Shown: positions 6,484-16,235, numbered from the stretch's first letter. The stretch: 21,853 nt of DNA from an uncultured Ignavibacteria bacterium (GCA_937974175.1 CALJIG010000071.1:1-21853), one strand, 5' to 3'. Numbers and translations are program-made. The notes: generated from the letters alone by a model not told the origin.

Positions 6484-9351
6484 TTATATCAGCGGAAATA
6501 TTCTGCCGTTTACATTTTTTATTTTATGGAATTTGCCAATGGCGTGTTTATAAAAATCCAGCTTCTTTAAATCCTTTTCTTCATCTCCGAATAAAATAAA
6601 TTCTACTCTGTCACTATGCATTGATAATACCTCTATCACTCCGTAATGAACACCTTTTTGCTCGCCTTTTTCATAGGGGAAATGAAACTCTGCATCCACA
6701 ATTATTTCCTTCGCATCTTGTTTTATTTCATAGAGTAACTCATCAAATCTAATAATCATATTTTTTATATCATTGCTTTCATTTTCTATCTCAGGTAAAA
6801 TATTTATTCCGCTTGCAAGTCTCTTCGCGTATCTTCTGAATTTTCTTTCTGTTTCAGATACTTCTCTGTTTTCAAATTCTTCTCTATTCGATTTTGTTAT
6901 GCTTCTTAAATTTATTTTTTCATCTCTTCTTTTTATATTTTCAGGTAAGATTTCCAATTCACCTGAATAAATATAATTCTCCACAGCATCTATGCTGTTT
7001 GCTTCTGCCAATCCTGTAAAAAACTGCGATGGTCTTGATGCCGTGAAAAATAAAAATTGTTTTGCACGGGTTGTAGCTACATAAAACAATCTGCGCTCTT
7101 CATCATACTCTGATTTTTTTATCACGCATAGAGATAAATCCGTCTTCCAGTTATTGAATACATATTTATATCCGTTCTTCTCGCCGTAAACTTTTTTATT
7201 CCTCAGCCCGAGCACATCATCAAATATTATACTGTCGCTTTCGCCTTTTGTTGAAGGAAATATTTTTTGATTACAGTTAGCAAGTATTACCACAGGAAAC
7301 TCCAGCCCCTTCGATTTATGTATCGTCATCACTGATACAGCATCTTCCGTATTAATTAACTCTATATCATACTCAAGTCTTGCCGAATCTTCAATCGTTT
7401 TCACAAGCTCATTCAATGAGATAAAATCAGCCGACATCAGTTTAGAAATTATTGTAATAAGCCTGTTTCCTATTTCATCGGTCAGGTTATATTTTTTCAA
7501 AACAGCTTCTGCCTGAAGCAATGCGCTCTCTTTATTTTTTAATTCATCAAGAAATGATAAAATATCAACCGGAATTTTTTCATAGGTAAATTTATACTCG
7601 TTATCGACACCTCTTATTATTTTTGTAATTTCATTGTGAGAAATTCCTTCCGCTTCCAGTATTGGAATCCATGCGCTTGTATCATTCTGCCATAGCAGTA
7701 ATTTCAGCCATGCAAGAATTAATATTCCATGCTGAGTGGAAAATATTTCCAGCCCGCCTTCATAATTCATTGGGATGTTATTCTTCAGTGCCTCTCTCTG
7801 AAGCTCAAGCCCAAAGCTTTTATCTCTGGATAAAATGCATATATCTTTGAAATCAATTTTTCTTTTTGAGTTTACTTTCCCGTTCTCATCAAACTCAACA
7901 ATAAAATATTTTTCATTGGTAACAAGTTCTTTTATCTTATCAAGAATTATTTTTCGTTCTTCTTTTCTGTCTTCGCCTGTGTAAAACCCTATCTCAGTTT
8001 TTCCCTCAAACTCCTTTGCATTTTCCAATGCGCTCGGAAAAAGATTTTCAACAAACTCTATATCGATTTCTTCTTTCTCAGTTCCTTTAGTAAATAATGT
8101 ATGATAGCTTGCATCCAGTATCTCACGTGAGCTTCTATAATTCACATCGAGCATAATCCTCTCTATATTTTCTCCTGTGTAATTTATTCTCTGCGTATCT
8201 TCATTAAGCTCCTCTATATATTGTGCAAGTCTTTGCTCGAACATAATTATATTTTCAATGGCAGCATTTCTAAATCCGTAAATCCCCTGCTTCCAGTCAC
8301 CTACTCCGCAAAGATTTGCCTCACTGTTTTTATTTTCCTTCGCAAGCAGCAGCATAAGTTTGAATTGTATTTCATCGGTATCCTGAAATTCATCTATCAT
8401 AATATAATCAAAGCGGTTCATCGCTCTTACATTCGCATCGTTCTTTAATAATAAGTAAGCGAACATCACCATAAAATCAAAATTCAAAAGATTTCTCTTC
8501 AACAAATATTCTATGTAAGAAAAATAAATATCATTGGTGAATTTTATAAGTTTCTCCTGTGAGTCATCATAAAATATTTTATCTTTTAATTCATGATGCG
8601 CGCATTTACCGTCGAGAACTTCATCAGCAGGAGGCAAATCTATATAGGGATTTGCATTAATCTTAGCAGAAATGTTTTTGTAAAGATCATTCTGCTTTAC
8701 TCCGCGTGCGCCAATCTCTTCCATATTTATTTTATCAAACAGCTCACTGAATTTTTTATAATTACCTCTTAATCTCAGCAGATCTTTTTCTTCAAAATTC
8801 TTTTCTTTAGAACTTCTCCGTGGAAATATTCCTTTGCTGGATAATTTTTTTATTGCTTTAAAAATAACTAAAGGATTTCCTGAAATACTTTTTATTATCT
8901 CGTCATAATTTTTACCGGCACGTTTTACAAACTGATTGTAAAATTTAATAAATATTTTTTCCTCGTAATAATTTTCTTCTATCAGTCTGAAGTTAGAAGA
9001 GAGATTTTCCCTTATTCCTAAAAACGATGCTGCATTTCTTCCGTGCTTTTTTAAAACCTGATTGCAGAACGAGTGAAAAGTCATTATCGGCGCATCGATG
9101 AAGCTTCTGAATCCGATTTTTGAAATCAGTCCCGCTTTCTCTGCTTCTTTCAGAACACGCGACTTCATTTCATTCGCCGCCTTATTAGTAAAAGTTACAA
9201 GCAGAATATTTTCGGGCTTTATTCCTCTCTCGCCCTTCTCAAGAATTTTCAGATAACGTTTCACCAGCGTATATGTCTTCCCTGTACCCGCTCCGGCATC
9301 GATTAAAAAAATCCCTTCAGTGTTATTTATTATTTTATCCTGATTGTTCAA
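6484..9351 (-). CDS. addA: AddA-like UvrD/RecB-family helicase with degenerate nuclease end (955 aa)
   Basis: This is an SF1A DNA helicase of the AddA/RecB type, the motor for processing double-strand breaks. Visible motifs are a shortened Q motif (NNQDKI, residues 2-7), Walker A GAGTGKT (20-26), Ia (LVTFTNKAANEM, 51-62), Walker B DEFQDTD (320-326), motif III GVGDWKQGIYGFRNA (349-363), IV NYRSS (404-408), V TIHKSKGLEF (676-685) and VI RLFYVATTRAK (754-764). AddA proteins usually exceed 1150 residues and end in a RecB nuclease. Here only about 100 residues remain after the helicase core. GVIEVL and VEFILFGD occupy places where GVIDLL and a DYK motif would be expected, so catalytic residues appear lost. 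The start is TTG at 9351: the stop codon TAA lies two codons upstream, and a later start would remove the Q motif. It is the last gene of the operon. Confidence 0.85.
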   Translation of the reverse strand: MNNQDKIINNTEGIFLIDAGAGTGKTYTLVKRYLKILEKGERGIKPENILLVTFTNKAANEMKSRVLKEAEKAGLISKIGFRSFIDAPIMTFHSFCNQVLKKHGRNAASFLGIRENLSSNFRLIEENYYEEKIFIKFYNQFVKRAGKNYDEIIKSISGNPLVIFKAIKKLSSKGIFPRRSSKEKNFEEKDLLRLRGNYKKFSELFDKINMEEIGARGVKQNDLYKNISAKINANPYIDLPPADEVLDGKCAHHELKDKIFYDDSQEKLIKFTNDIYFSYIEYLLKRNLLNFDFMVMFAYLLLKNDANVRAMNRFDYIMIDEFQDTDEIQFKLMLLLAKENKNSEANLCGVGDWKQGIYGFRNAAIENIIMFEQRLAQYIEELNEDTQRINYTGENIERIMLDVNYRSSREILDASYHTLFTKGTEKEEIDIEFVENLFPSALENAKEFEGKTEIGFYTGEDRKEERKIILDKIKELVTNEKYFIVEFDENGKVNSKRKIDFKDICILSRDKSFGLELQREALKNNIPMNYEGGLEIFSTQHGILILAWLKLLLWQNDTSAWIPILEAEGISHNEITKIIRGVDNEYKFTYEKIPVDILSFLDELKNKESALLQAEAVLKKYNLTDEIGNRLITIISKLMSADFISLNELVKTIEDSARLEYDIELINTEDAVSVMTIHKSKGLEFPVVILANCNQKIFPSTKGESDSIIFDDVLGLRNKKVYGEKNGYKYVFNNWKTDLSLCVIKKSEYDEERRLFYVATTRAKQFLFFTASRPSQFFTGLAEANSIDAVENYIYSGELEILPENIKRRDEKINLRSITKSNREEFENREVSETERKFRRYAKRLASGINILPEIENESNDIKNMIIRFDELLYEIKQDAKEIIVDAEFHFPYEKGEQKGVHYGVIEVLSMHSDRVEFILFGDEEKDLKKLDFYKHAIGKFHKIKNVNGRIFPLI

Positions 9352-9370
9352 ATTTTATTTTACTAACGTA

Positions 9371-9904
9371 TTATGAAAATTTTTGTGTTCTGCTCGTTTT
9401 CTCCAGCATCATTAATATTTCATCCCGGTAAACGTCACCGTCTTTAAAATAATTTTTATGTAATCCGTACTCTTTAAAGCCGAGCCGCTCATATACTTTT
9501 ATCGCTGCGTGATTATCCGAAACAACTCCCAATGTAATCTGCTGCATCGTTTCATCTTCAAATAATTTTTCAATCATAAATTTCATAAGTTCGTACGAAA
9601 TATTTTTACCTCTGTACTCCGGTTTTGTATAAACCTGTACAAGCAATGCCCTGTGTCTCGTTTTCAAACTGCTCTCTCTTCTGTATCCGCAAATGGCTAT
9701 TATATTTTCTCCATCAAATGCTCCGAATATTTTATTATATCCATCTTCGTTTTTTATTGCAGTTTCAAAAAACAATTCGGGCATTATTACCGATTCTTCA
9801 TAGGTAGAGCCGAAGTTTTCTTTTGCATTCTGAAGACACTCTAATCTTATTTCTCTGTACTTTTTACTTTCTGAAGGTTTTAATATCCTGTAATCAATTT
9901 CCAT
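9371..9904 (-). CDS. GNAT-family N-acetyltransferase (177 aa)
   Basis: The fold order of a Gcn5-related acetyltransferase is clear. There is an N-terminal strand-helix (YRILKPSESKKYREIRLECLQNA), central strands (IFGAFDGENIIAICGY and ALLVQVYTKPEYRG), the acetyl-CoA pyrophosphate loop RGKNIS beginning the long helix, and the C-terminal GVVSDNHAAIKVYERLGF-type motif with EYG after it. It should transfer an acetyl group from acetyl-CoA to an amine; the substrate is unknown. The ATG overlaps the last 11 bp of the upstream S41 gene, and addA starts 19 bp after the stop. It is thus translated within the addB-addA operon, although no established link to DNA repair is known to me. Confidence 0.85.
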   Translation of the reverse strand: MEIDYRILKPSESKKYREIRLECLQNAKENFGSTYEESVIMPELFFETAIKNEDGYNKIFGAFDGENIIAICGYRRESSLKTRHRALLVQVYTKPEYRGKNISYELMKFMIEKLFEDETMQQITLGVVSDNHAAIKVYERLGFKEYGLHKNYFKDGDVYRDEILMMLEKTSRTQKFS

Positions 9905-11096
9905 TTGTATTAATAATTTTGAGCGCTTTATTTAAAACTACATCTACATCGCCCGATAAGTCTTTATAGTTAATTTCAATATTTGGAATATATTTTTCCC
10001 GGGGAGTTCCGTTCACATGATAAAGCTTTTCAACGGGAAAAGAAAATTTTATTTTTGTATTGGGCATTTCAAAAGTATAAATTGCTCCGCACAAACCCGC
10101 GAGCTTAGTGCCTATTGTAGCACCCGTCTTAAGCGCATCAAAGCCTGCTGTGATTCCTTCTCCCAGGCTGCCCGTCCAATGACCTGCAAGGACATATACC
10201 GGTTTGCTGTAATATTTACCGGCACGCGGTGAAACAATTTCCATCCAGCTTCTTTTTATTCCGGTCTGCTTCTCTTCAGCAGGCAGCTCATGCTTCTGAT
10301 AAAATTTATCTTCATTCACAAACCATCCGAGTATAGCGCGGGCAACCGTTGTATTGCCTCCGCTCGGTGTTTCCCGCAAATCCAGTATCAATGATTTAGT
10401 ACCGCTCAAATTACTCATAGTATCGTCAAACTCCTGTATCATCGAGTTATCGTAAAGACAATTATTTATTTTTATATATCCGCTATTATCAATTTTATTA
10501 AACTCAACTTTTTTCTTATACTGAATATTCTCCAGTGAAAATCCGCCGGCATCAGGAAAATAATCACAAACTTTACCTTCTAATTTCAATGTAAATTTTC
10601 TTTCTATTCCTCTTCTTCCCGCAAGGACTTTATTCAAAGCATAATCAGCAGCATCTTTATCACACTCACTTATTGATTTTCCGATGAAATTTTTTACAGC
10701 TTCGTTTATATCTACATCGTTTACTGAAACAATTTGCATTCCTGTTTTTACTCCGGACTTTTCCGCTCCGTAATTTTTCCTGTTATCAGTAATGATAGCT
10801 TTGTCGTGACTATATTCTCCCCATACATCTGTTCCGCTGGGAACAAGCCTTGGGGAGTTAGCTGTATTCGTGTTAAGAGAAGCATGGTTATCATAAATTT
10901 CATTGAAGACATTTTCCAACAGAGTAATAAACTCATTTCGCGATTTAATTGAATCAATCTGCTGCAGGCAAATTTCTTTCACTTTATCCCAGTCAGTTTT
11001 TTTATTATCGAAGTACGCATAGTCATCATTGACGGCTTGCCATAAATAAGTGAAATCTTGTTTTAACTTATCGGCATTATTATAATCGAAGTTCAT
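9894..11096 (-). CDS. S41-family (C-terminal processing-like) peptidase, cytoplasmic (400 aa)
   Basis: The N-terminal helical bundle (LKQDFTYLWQAVNDDYAYF ... FNEIYDNHASL) is typical of S41 peptidases. A PDZ-like segment follows (GVKTGMQIVSVNDVDI), then the core strand KSLILDLRETPSGGN. The presumed nucleophile is Ser310 in HWTGSLGEG, with a candidate Lys331 in GTKLAG. No signal peptide or membrane segment is seen, which is unusual for exported CtpA-type enzymes. I chose the ATG at 11096, 8 bp after the addB stop. An upstream in-frame TTG at 11174 would add 26 residues that merely overlap the addB end. The stop overlaps the GNAT start by 11 bp. Family assignment is good; active-site geometry is less certain. 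Confidence 0.8.
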   Translation of the reverse strand: MNFDYNNADKLKQDFTYLWQAVNDDYAYFDNKKTDWDKVKEICLQQIDSIKSRNEFITLLENVFNEIYDNHASLNTNTANSPRLVPSGTDVWGEYSHDKAIITDNRKNYGAEKSGVKTGMQIVSVNDVDINEAVKNFIGKSISECDKDAADYALNKVLAGRRGIERKFTLKLEGKVCDYFPDAGGFSLENIQYKKKVEFNKIDNSGYIKINNCLYDNSMIQEFDDTMSNLSGTKSLILDLRETPSGGNTTVARAILGWFVNEDKFYQKHELPAEEKQTGIKRSWMEIVSPRAGKYYSKPVYVLAGHWTGSLGEGITAGFDALKTGATIGTKLAGLCGAIYTFEMPNTKIKFSFPVEKLYHVNGTPREKYIPNIEINYKDLSGDVDVVLNKALKIINTNGN

Positions 11097-11103
11097 ATAG
11101 TTT

Positions 11104-13776
11104 TTAATTCCATAATAAATTTCCTCTGCAGATATTGAGATGGTCGCACTCTTTGCAGATTTGATTGCTCTCAAATATCGGCAGGGCAGGAAAATTTGTT
11201 TTCCTGTATGAATTTAATTCGCCCAGTTTTACTTTAACAAAATCTATAAACTTCGTTACATCATCTTTAAAAATAATTCCGCGGCTGCATTTTATATCAT
11301 AAAATATTGAAGTGAGCTTGAATAAATCTTCCAGATATGTTTTTTGAATTTTTTTATTGAAATCTTTCAGCGTTAATCCTGCACGCTGATGCGCCTTGAT
11401 AAATTTAGAGCTTAAATTATTTACTACTGATACTTTATCATGGAAATTTATTCCGGATAAATCTTCATCTTCAAAAATATCTTTATACCCTTTGTAATTC
11501 ATATAGTCAATATATCTTCGCAGCTCGCTTTTAATATTTTCTTTAACATAATCGCAGCACTCTTTCGATTTTAAATATTCAATAAAATTCACATCTATGT
11601 AGGTAAATTCAGTTCTGTTATCTTCAGCGCGAAGCCTTTCATCCAATATATTTCTTCTGTTTGCAAGAACATAATTATAAATAAATTTCAATTGCTCTGC
11701 TTCAGGATTTTCATTTTTCATAGCAGCGAGATATGATATTGCCTGGAAATCAAAATCAGTTTCTTCATTCTCAAATATATAATCTATATTGGTAAGCTTC
11801 GGTAAATCTTTCAGCTTGTAACGTGAGCTTCCGCTTTTGTAATCTGCTAAAGTTTTTTTATCTCTTAAATCCGCTCTGCCTCTCAATATAAAATCCTTCG
11901 GCAGATCTTTTTCTGTATTATCGTATATTTTTTTCTTTTTGAAAAAAAACATCATCGCATTTTTATCTGCAGTAACCGGTTCATCAAGCTCGATTTTTTC
12001 CACGGGATTCCCATCCAGAAAGTTCATTACATTATCCAGCGCAATTTTAAAATTTGTGCGCTCAATTTCTGCTTCTGCTTTTGTAATTACATTTGAATAT
12101 TGTTTCAGAATGTAATCCATAATTTTAACGAAATTCTCCCTGCAGAAATCAGGATGCTGAAAATACATTTCAGCGAAATCATGTATAAGATTTCCTTTTA
12201 AAAAATATGGTGCATCTCTCTGCGGAGTAACGCTATCATAAAAATATTTCGCAGGGCAAAGAACAAATCTTTTCAGAGGAGTAGGAGCAATACTTACGAC
12301 TTCTTCACCGTTATCATGCACCATTACAATATTATCAGGCAGTTCTTTTGCGATATTCTCTTCGTAGATAAAAACAGGATTGAATATTTTATCTTTAAAA
12401 TCAGTTATTGTTCTGTTTTCAATAATAGAAAAATACGGCGCAGGCAAAACTTCTTTATTATCTTTTATCTCCTGTGTAAAATATAATCTCTCACTTCCCT
12501 GCTGCATCAGGATTTCAAACTTCTCTAAATTAATTTTATCTTCTCTAGCTTTATCTATATACTGCTTTTCATTGGTAGAAATGCTCCAGCTTTCATCAAG
12601 CCCGAGATAAAATACAATCTCACGGTTTATAAACGCCGAGCTTTTCGCATCTGCAAATAAAACCCCGCTTCTCTTACTTTTACTTTCTAAATCAAAGTTT
12701 TCGAGTATATACTTCAGCTCAATTAAATTTTCTTCTGTAATTTTTTCATTGGAGAAATTCAGTTTTTCAAGCAGAGACAATAATTCTTTCAGCTTTTCAC
12801 ATTCGAATTTTTCTATTAAGCTTTTAGTGAATCCTTCAAATGTAAATTTCGAAACATCGGTCATCAGCTTATACAAAGCTTTCATTTTTTTATCTGCAGC
12901 AGAACTTCCCAATGCATTTATTACAACTTCCAGATTATAATCTTCCATTCGTGAATCAATTTCAAAGCCGAACATCTTCCCCGCTTCTTTAAAATCCTTT
13001 GCGCTAAGTAAATCACTCTCGAAAGAATTTTCTATCAGGCTGAGCATAAACCTAACAGTATTATTTTCACCATACGTATTTTTTACCAGCACATCTATTC
13101 CTTCTTCTTTTAATCTTGTCTGCAGAAGAATATTATAATCAGAGTTTACTTCCAGCACAATTGCAGCATCATTCATATTCTCTTTCGTAATCAACCACAC
13201 AACGTTATCTATCAGAGTTTTTGTATTATTGAACAGATAAGTTTTCTCTATCGAATATTTGTCATCGCTAAATAAATTTATCTCATAATAAAAAATATTT
13301 TTTGGCAGGACTTGTAAATCAAGCTCATTGAATAACTCTTTTCCTATAACAGCAATCTTTTTCCCTGTGAAAAAGCTTTCGTCAAAGCTTTCCATTGCAT
13401 ATTCCAGCATCGGATATTTTTCAAAGAAAGGAAGCAACTCTTTCAGCTCATCGGATAAATGTATTTCAGTCAGCTCCAGCAATCCCGATTGATTCCATAC
13501 GTTCAAAATATTTTCCGTGAGAGCGTGAACAAGCCTGAACGGCTTGCCGGTTTCTTTTGAAACAGTATCTATGAACTCAAACTTCGTGTAAATTTTTGTG
13601 AAGTGTAAATCGGAAAACTTTGCAGCAAGCTGGCGCGGAGTATCGGCGAAAATACCGAAGCGCGGAGTATCGATAAGGCGGTTCAATCCCCTGGCAAGAG
13701 CGGCATCGGTTGTGAGCACACAATCATATTGCTTTGCTTCGTTGTAAATTTCCTGTATTGACTTTACCTGCTTCAT
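11104..13776 (-). CDS. addB: AddB-like subunit: inactive helicase with RecB-type nuclease and Fe-S cysteines (890 aa)
   Basis: The C-terminal half is a PD-(D/E)XK nuclease of the RecB/AddB class. GNLIHDFAE holds the motif His (about 532), GRAD holds Asp636, LADYKSG holds Asp645 and Lys647, and FQAISYLAA holds the Gln-Tyr motif near 678. Cys507 (LCPAKYF) plus C874, C877 and C883 near the extreme C-terminus (CKECDHLNIC) form the four-cysteine iron-sulphur staple known from AddB and related nucleases. The N-terminal ~450 residues look like a degenerate helicase scaffold with no Walker A, so the subunit is probably structural plus nuclease. It is the first gene of the operon, starting from an ATG without Shine-Dalgarno. 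Partner: the AddA-like motor at 6484-9351. Sequence is too divergent for a simple orthology claim. Confidence 0.8.
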   Translation of the reverse strand: MKQVKSIQEIYNEAKQYDCVLTTDAALARGLNRLIDTPRFGIFADTPRQLAAKFSDLHFTKIYTKFEFIDTVSKETGKPFRLVHALTENILNVWNQSGLLELTEIHLSDELKELLPFFEKYPMLEYAMESFDESFFTGKKIAVIGKELFNELDLQVLPKNIFYYEINLFSDDKYSIEKTYLFNNTKTLIDNVVWLITKENMNDAAIVLEVNSDYNILLQTRLKEEGIDVLVKNTYGENNTVRFMLSLIENSFESDLLSAKDFKEAGKMFGFEIDSRMEDYNLEVVINALGSSAADKKMKALYKLMTDVSKFTFEGFTKSLIEKFECEKLKELLSLLEKLNFSNEKITEENLIELKYILENFDLESKSKRSGVLFADAKSSAFINREIVFYLGLDESWSISTNEKQYIDKAREDKINLEKFEILMQQGSERLYFTQEIKDNKEVLPAPYFSIIENRTITDFKDKIFNPVFIYEENIAKELPDNIVMVHDNGEEVVSIAPTPLKRFVLCPAKYFYDSVTPQRDAPYFLKGNLIHDFAEMYFQHPDFCRENFVKIMDYILKQYSNVITKAEAEIERTNFKIALDNVMNFLDGNPVEKIELDEPVTADKNAMMFFFKKKKIYDNTEKDLPKDFILRGRADLRDKKTLADYKSGSSRYKLKDLPKLTNIDYIFENEETDFDFQAISYLAAMKNENPEAEQLKFIYNYVLANRRNILDERLRAEDNRTEFTYIDVNFIEYLKSKECCDYVKENIKSELRRYIDYMNYKGYKDIFEDEDLSGINFHDKVSVVNNLSSKFIKAHQRAGLTLKDFNKKIQKTYLEDLFKLTSIFYDIKCSRGIIFKDDVTKFIDFVKVKLGELNSYRKTNFPALPIFESNQICKECDHLNICRGNLLWN

Positions 13777-13845
13777 TCTATGCGTACAATTTAAAATAAA
13801 AATAAGGTAAAGTTAGTTCAAAAAATTATCGCGAGGTGAGAAAAA

Positions 13846-14442
13846 TTAAAACTCATCGTAGTCAATTACTTCGTTAACGCTAATCAGTATTCCGTCTCCT
13901 TGTTCATCCAGTATGTATTCATCTGATTCATTTGTAAGATAATAATATTGATTTAATAAATCCCTGGTAGGATTTCCATTATCTGCTATCTCTGCCCAGT
14001 CAATCGATGCTCCGGCAGATGTGCGCGGCTCTTTTGTTTTAAAAGTAATTTGGAAATCCTTTTCACCCGGCGCACCGGCGCCTCCGTAGTGTCTTCCCAA
14101 TGAAAATTTATCTTTAACAGTAGTTATAATAAAGTTTCTTCCAAGCTCCTTATGCGGGTAAAGGTGAATTGTTTTCCCGAGCTGCAGATAATTCAATAGC
14201 GCTTTTATCTTTAAAAGTTCGGTGCTGTCTGCAAGAGCGGAGTAATCCAAATCCCAATAATAATGAGCATATAAAAATTTCTCTGCAACAGAGCCGTTGA
14301 GAAGCTCATGCTCAATATAGATTTCTTCAACGTATTCGGTAAAAGCCTGGTAGCGTAAATTCAGCTCGATAATTTTATTTATACCTGTGGGTTCCACGCA
14401 GAATTTCGGAGCCTGCCAGCCGTTCAAATATTTTTTTGCCAT
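13846..14442 (-). CDS. Probable phage-tail-associated protein (198 aa)
   Basis: I do not recognise a family. The protein is rich in aromatic and beta-prone segments (GRNFIITTVKDKFSL, KDFQITFKTKEP), has no signal peptide and ends in an acidic tail (VIDYDEF). Its ATG shares its first base with the stop of the upstream 597-aa gene (TAATG), so the two are translationally coupled. Position downstream of a tape-measure-like gene and a hub-like gene suggests a tail or baseplate component, or a short tail-fibre base. It is the last gene of the tail-like operon; addB starts 69 bp further on. The role rests on context only. Confidence 0.6.
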   Translation of the reverse strand: MAKKYLNGWQAPKFCVEPTGINKIIELNLRYQAFTEYVEEIYIEHELLNGSVAEKFLYAHYYWDLDYSALADSTELLKIKALLNYLQLGKTIHLYPHKELGRNFIITTVKDKFSLGRHYGGAGAPGEKDFQITFKTKEPRTSAGASIDWAEIADNGNPTRDLLNQYYYLTNESDEYILDEQGDGILISVNEVIDYDEF

Positions 14443-16235
14443 TATTTTTTTCTTAGTTTTAGTTTCGTTACCTGATTTACATAATCAGGATAACATTCAA
14501 GAATTGTGTAATCGCCGGAAAACTTAGTTGCACAGTTAAAAAATTCTGCTGTTGCAAAAGGCTTATCATATATTCCCGCTGCTTCAACTTCCATTACAAA
14601 ATTTGCATCGTGTGATAATAACGCTCTTATATTCTCATCAAACTGGTCAGACTGGCAGTATGGTTTTACTTCTCCGCCTGTATCTAAGTAGCCTGTTAAA
14701 GGGCATAAATACGGCTCTATACCTTTATTGTTTACCGTATCAACGGCGCGGAACATTGCAGTGCCGATATTGCCTGCGATAACAAAATCATAATCTCCCG
14801 ATTCGCTTTCACCCTGTGTAAAGTAATCCTGTGAGCCGCTGTCAAAAAAATATCTGCGCTTTTTACGAAGATTAAAAAAATTATCACCTGCCTTTATATG
14901 CATTCTTTCCCGGATGGGAAAATAAAGGTCTTTATTAACTTCAACATTACACATTGATTCACTAAGTCTGACAGCTCTTACATTTCGATAGTGGTCTAAA
15001 GTATCGGTATTATCTGCAAACTTATTGCTGATAAGTGATTCCCAGTATATTTTAATTTTATATCCGCCTCCGGTAACCCTTCCCATATGCTTATAGAATA
15101 CACAGTTTTTATCAGGCTCTTCTCTTTGCAATGCAGCCGCAGTAAAAACTCTGTCTGCTGCACCTTTCAGAAGATTAGCACCGCCGTATAATGAGCAGTC
15201 ACTTACTTTAAAAGCCTTGTCTCCCCCGGTAAATTCTACTATAGACATTTTTAAAACACTGAGAGGAAGAGTATATCCGCTGAAAGAAATATCATAACTT
15301 TTCACATCGCCCCAGTTTATCCTTACTTTAGAAGGAGAATTATCAGATGATACTCTGTTCCTTATTGTAAAGCATAATTCATTATTTTCAAAATTAAAAT
15401 AAAAGACCCAGCCCATGGCATTACAGAGCAGTTTCAGAAAATCAAACATATTACAATCCAGATTTTCTTTTATCAGCTCATATCCGTTGGCAAAAATATA
15501 ATTAGGTCCGTCAGCATTGCCGACAGGCATTATAATTAAAGGATGCTTTACTATTCTCCAGGAAAGAACGGGCTTATTCCCATTAATGCCTGAATCGCTT
15601 TTTATATTGTACGAGCCGAGATTATAGGCTTTTTTAAGAATATCTGTAATTGATGCAGAGTCAAAACTTAAATCTCCGAAGTATTGAGTATTCCATGTAT
15701 TCCTCCACAAATTCTCACCGTTTACATTTGAGATGTCAGGCAGCTTTTTCTCTGTGAAATAATTCCTGAACTCCTTTTCCATAGAGTAAACCGTAATTTC
15801 AATAATTTCTCTTTCATTCACATCAGCAGGGCAGCTGTATCTTAATTCAAGCGGAGAAATTACACCCTGATATTTTTTTATACCGTCAATAGAAACAGTT
15901 ATTTTATATTTGGTATGCATACCTTCTGCGCCAATCCATGAACCGTCAAAAATTCTGAAGAAGTTTTGAGTAAGATCTGTATATGCAATATTACTAAGCC
16001 TTAAAGTGATTGAGTCGTAATATTTAAAAAGCTCAAGGCTAACGTTATCGCCGTCATAATCAATATCTTCGCCTTTATAGGAAATAACAAAATCCTGATT
16101 TAATAAATAAGGAGCGAGGTCAATAGATTTTTTTAATGTCGGTGCATAATAATGAGTGCCGAAAAAATTTACTTCCTCCAAGGGAGTAAAGAAGAACCAC
16201 TCTTCACAGATAATTTTAATTTTATTTTCTACCAT
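14442..16235 (-). CDS. Probable phage-tail distal/hub protein (597 aa)
   Basis: A large beta-rich, cysteine-containing soluble protein. Residues about 70-150 (LRLSNIAYTDL ... FRIFDG ... YKITVSIDGIKKYQGVISP) resemble the first domain of siphovirus distal-tail proteins. The middle (FDFLKLLCNAMGWVFYFNFENNELCFTIRNR) resembles the gp27/Tal-type hub segment that reads as helix then beta-hairpin. It could therefore fuse Dit-like and hub-like parts. Its ATG shares a base with the tape-measure TGA (TGATG) and its stop shares a base with the next ATG, giving a coupled TMP-hub-partner operon. The order tape measure then distal tail/hub is the standard order in siphoviruses. The assignment is inference from order and fold pattern. 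Confidence 0.55.
   Translation of the reverse strand: MVENKIKIICEEWFFFTPLEEVNFFGTHYYAPTLKKSIDLAPYLLNQDFVISYKGEDIDYDGDNVSLELFKYYDSITLRLSNIAYTDLTQNFFRIFDGSWIGAEGMHTKYKITVSIDGIKKYQGVISPLELRYSCPADVNEREIIEITVYSMEKEFRNYFTEKKLPDISNVNGENLWRNTWNTQYFGDLSFDSASITDILKKAYNLGSYNIKSDSGINGNKPVLSWRIVKHPLIIMPVGNADGPNYIFANGYELIKENLDCNMFDFLKLLCNAMGWVFYFNFENNELCFTIRNRVSSDNSPSKVRINWGDVKSYDISFSGYTLPLSVLKMSIVEFTGGDKAFKVSDCSLYGGANLLKGAADRVFTAAALQREEPDKNCVFYKHMGRVTGGGYKIKIYWESLISNKFADNTDTLDHYRNVRAVRLSESMCNVEVNKDLYFPIRERMHIKAGDNFFNLRKKRRYFFDSGSQDYFTQGESESGDYDFVIAGNIGTAMFRAVDTVNNKGIEPYLCPLTGYLDTGGEVKPYCQSDQFDENIRALLSHDANFVMEVEAAGIYDKPFATAEFFNCATKFSGDYTILECYPDYVNQVTKLKLRKK

Noticed and set aside
6364..6570. 68-aa plus-strand ORF after the Spy-like gene
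   Set aside because: It lies over two terminators and the end of addA.
11097..11174. Extended N-terminus for the S41 peptidase using TTG at 11174
   Set aside because: The extra 26 residues only overlap addB in another frame. The ATG at 11096 gives a normal S41 start and 8-bp spacing.
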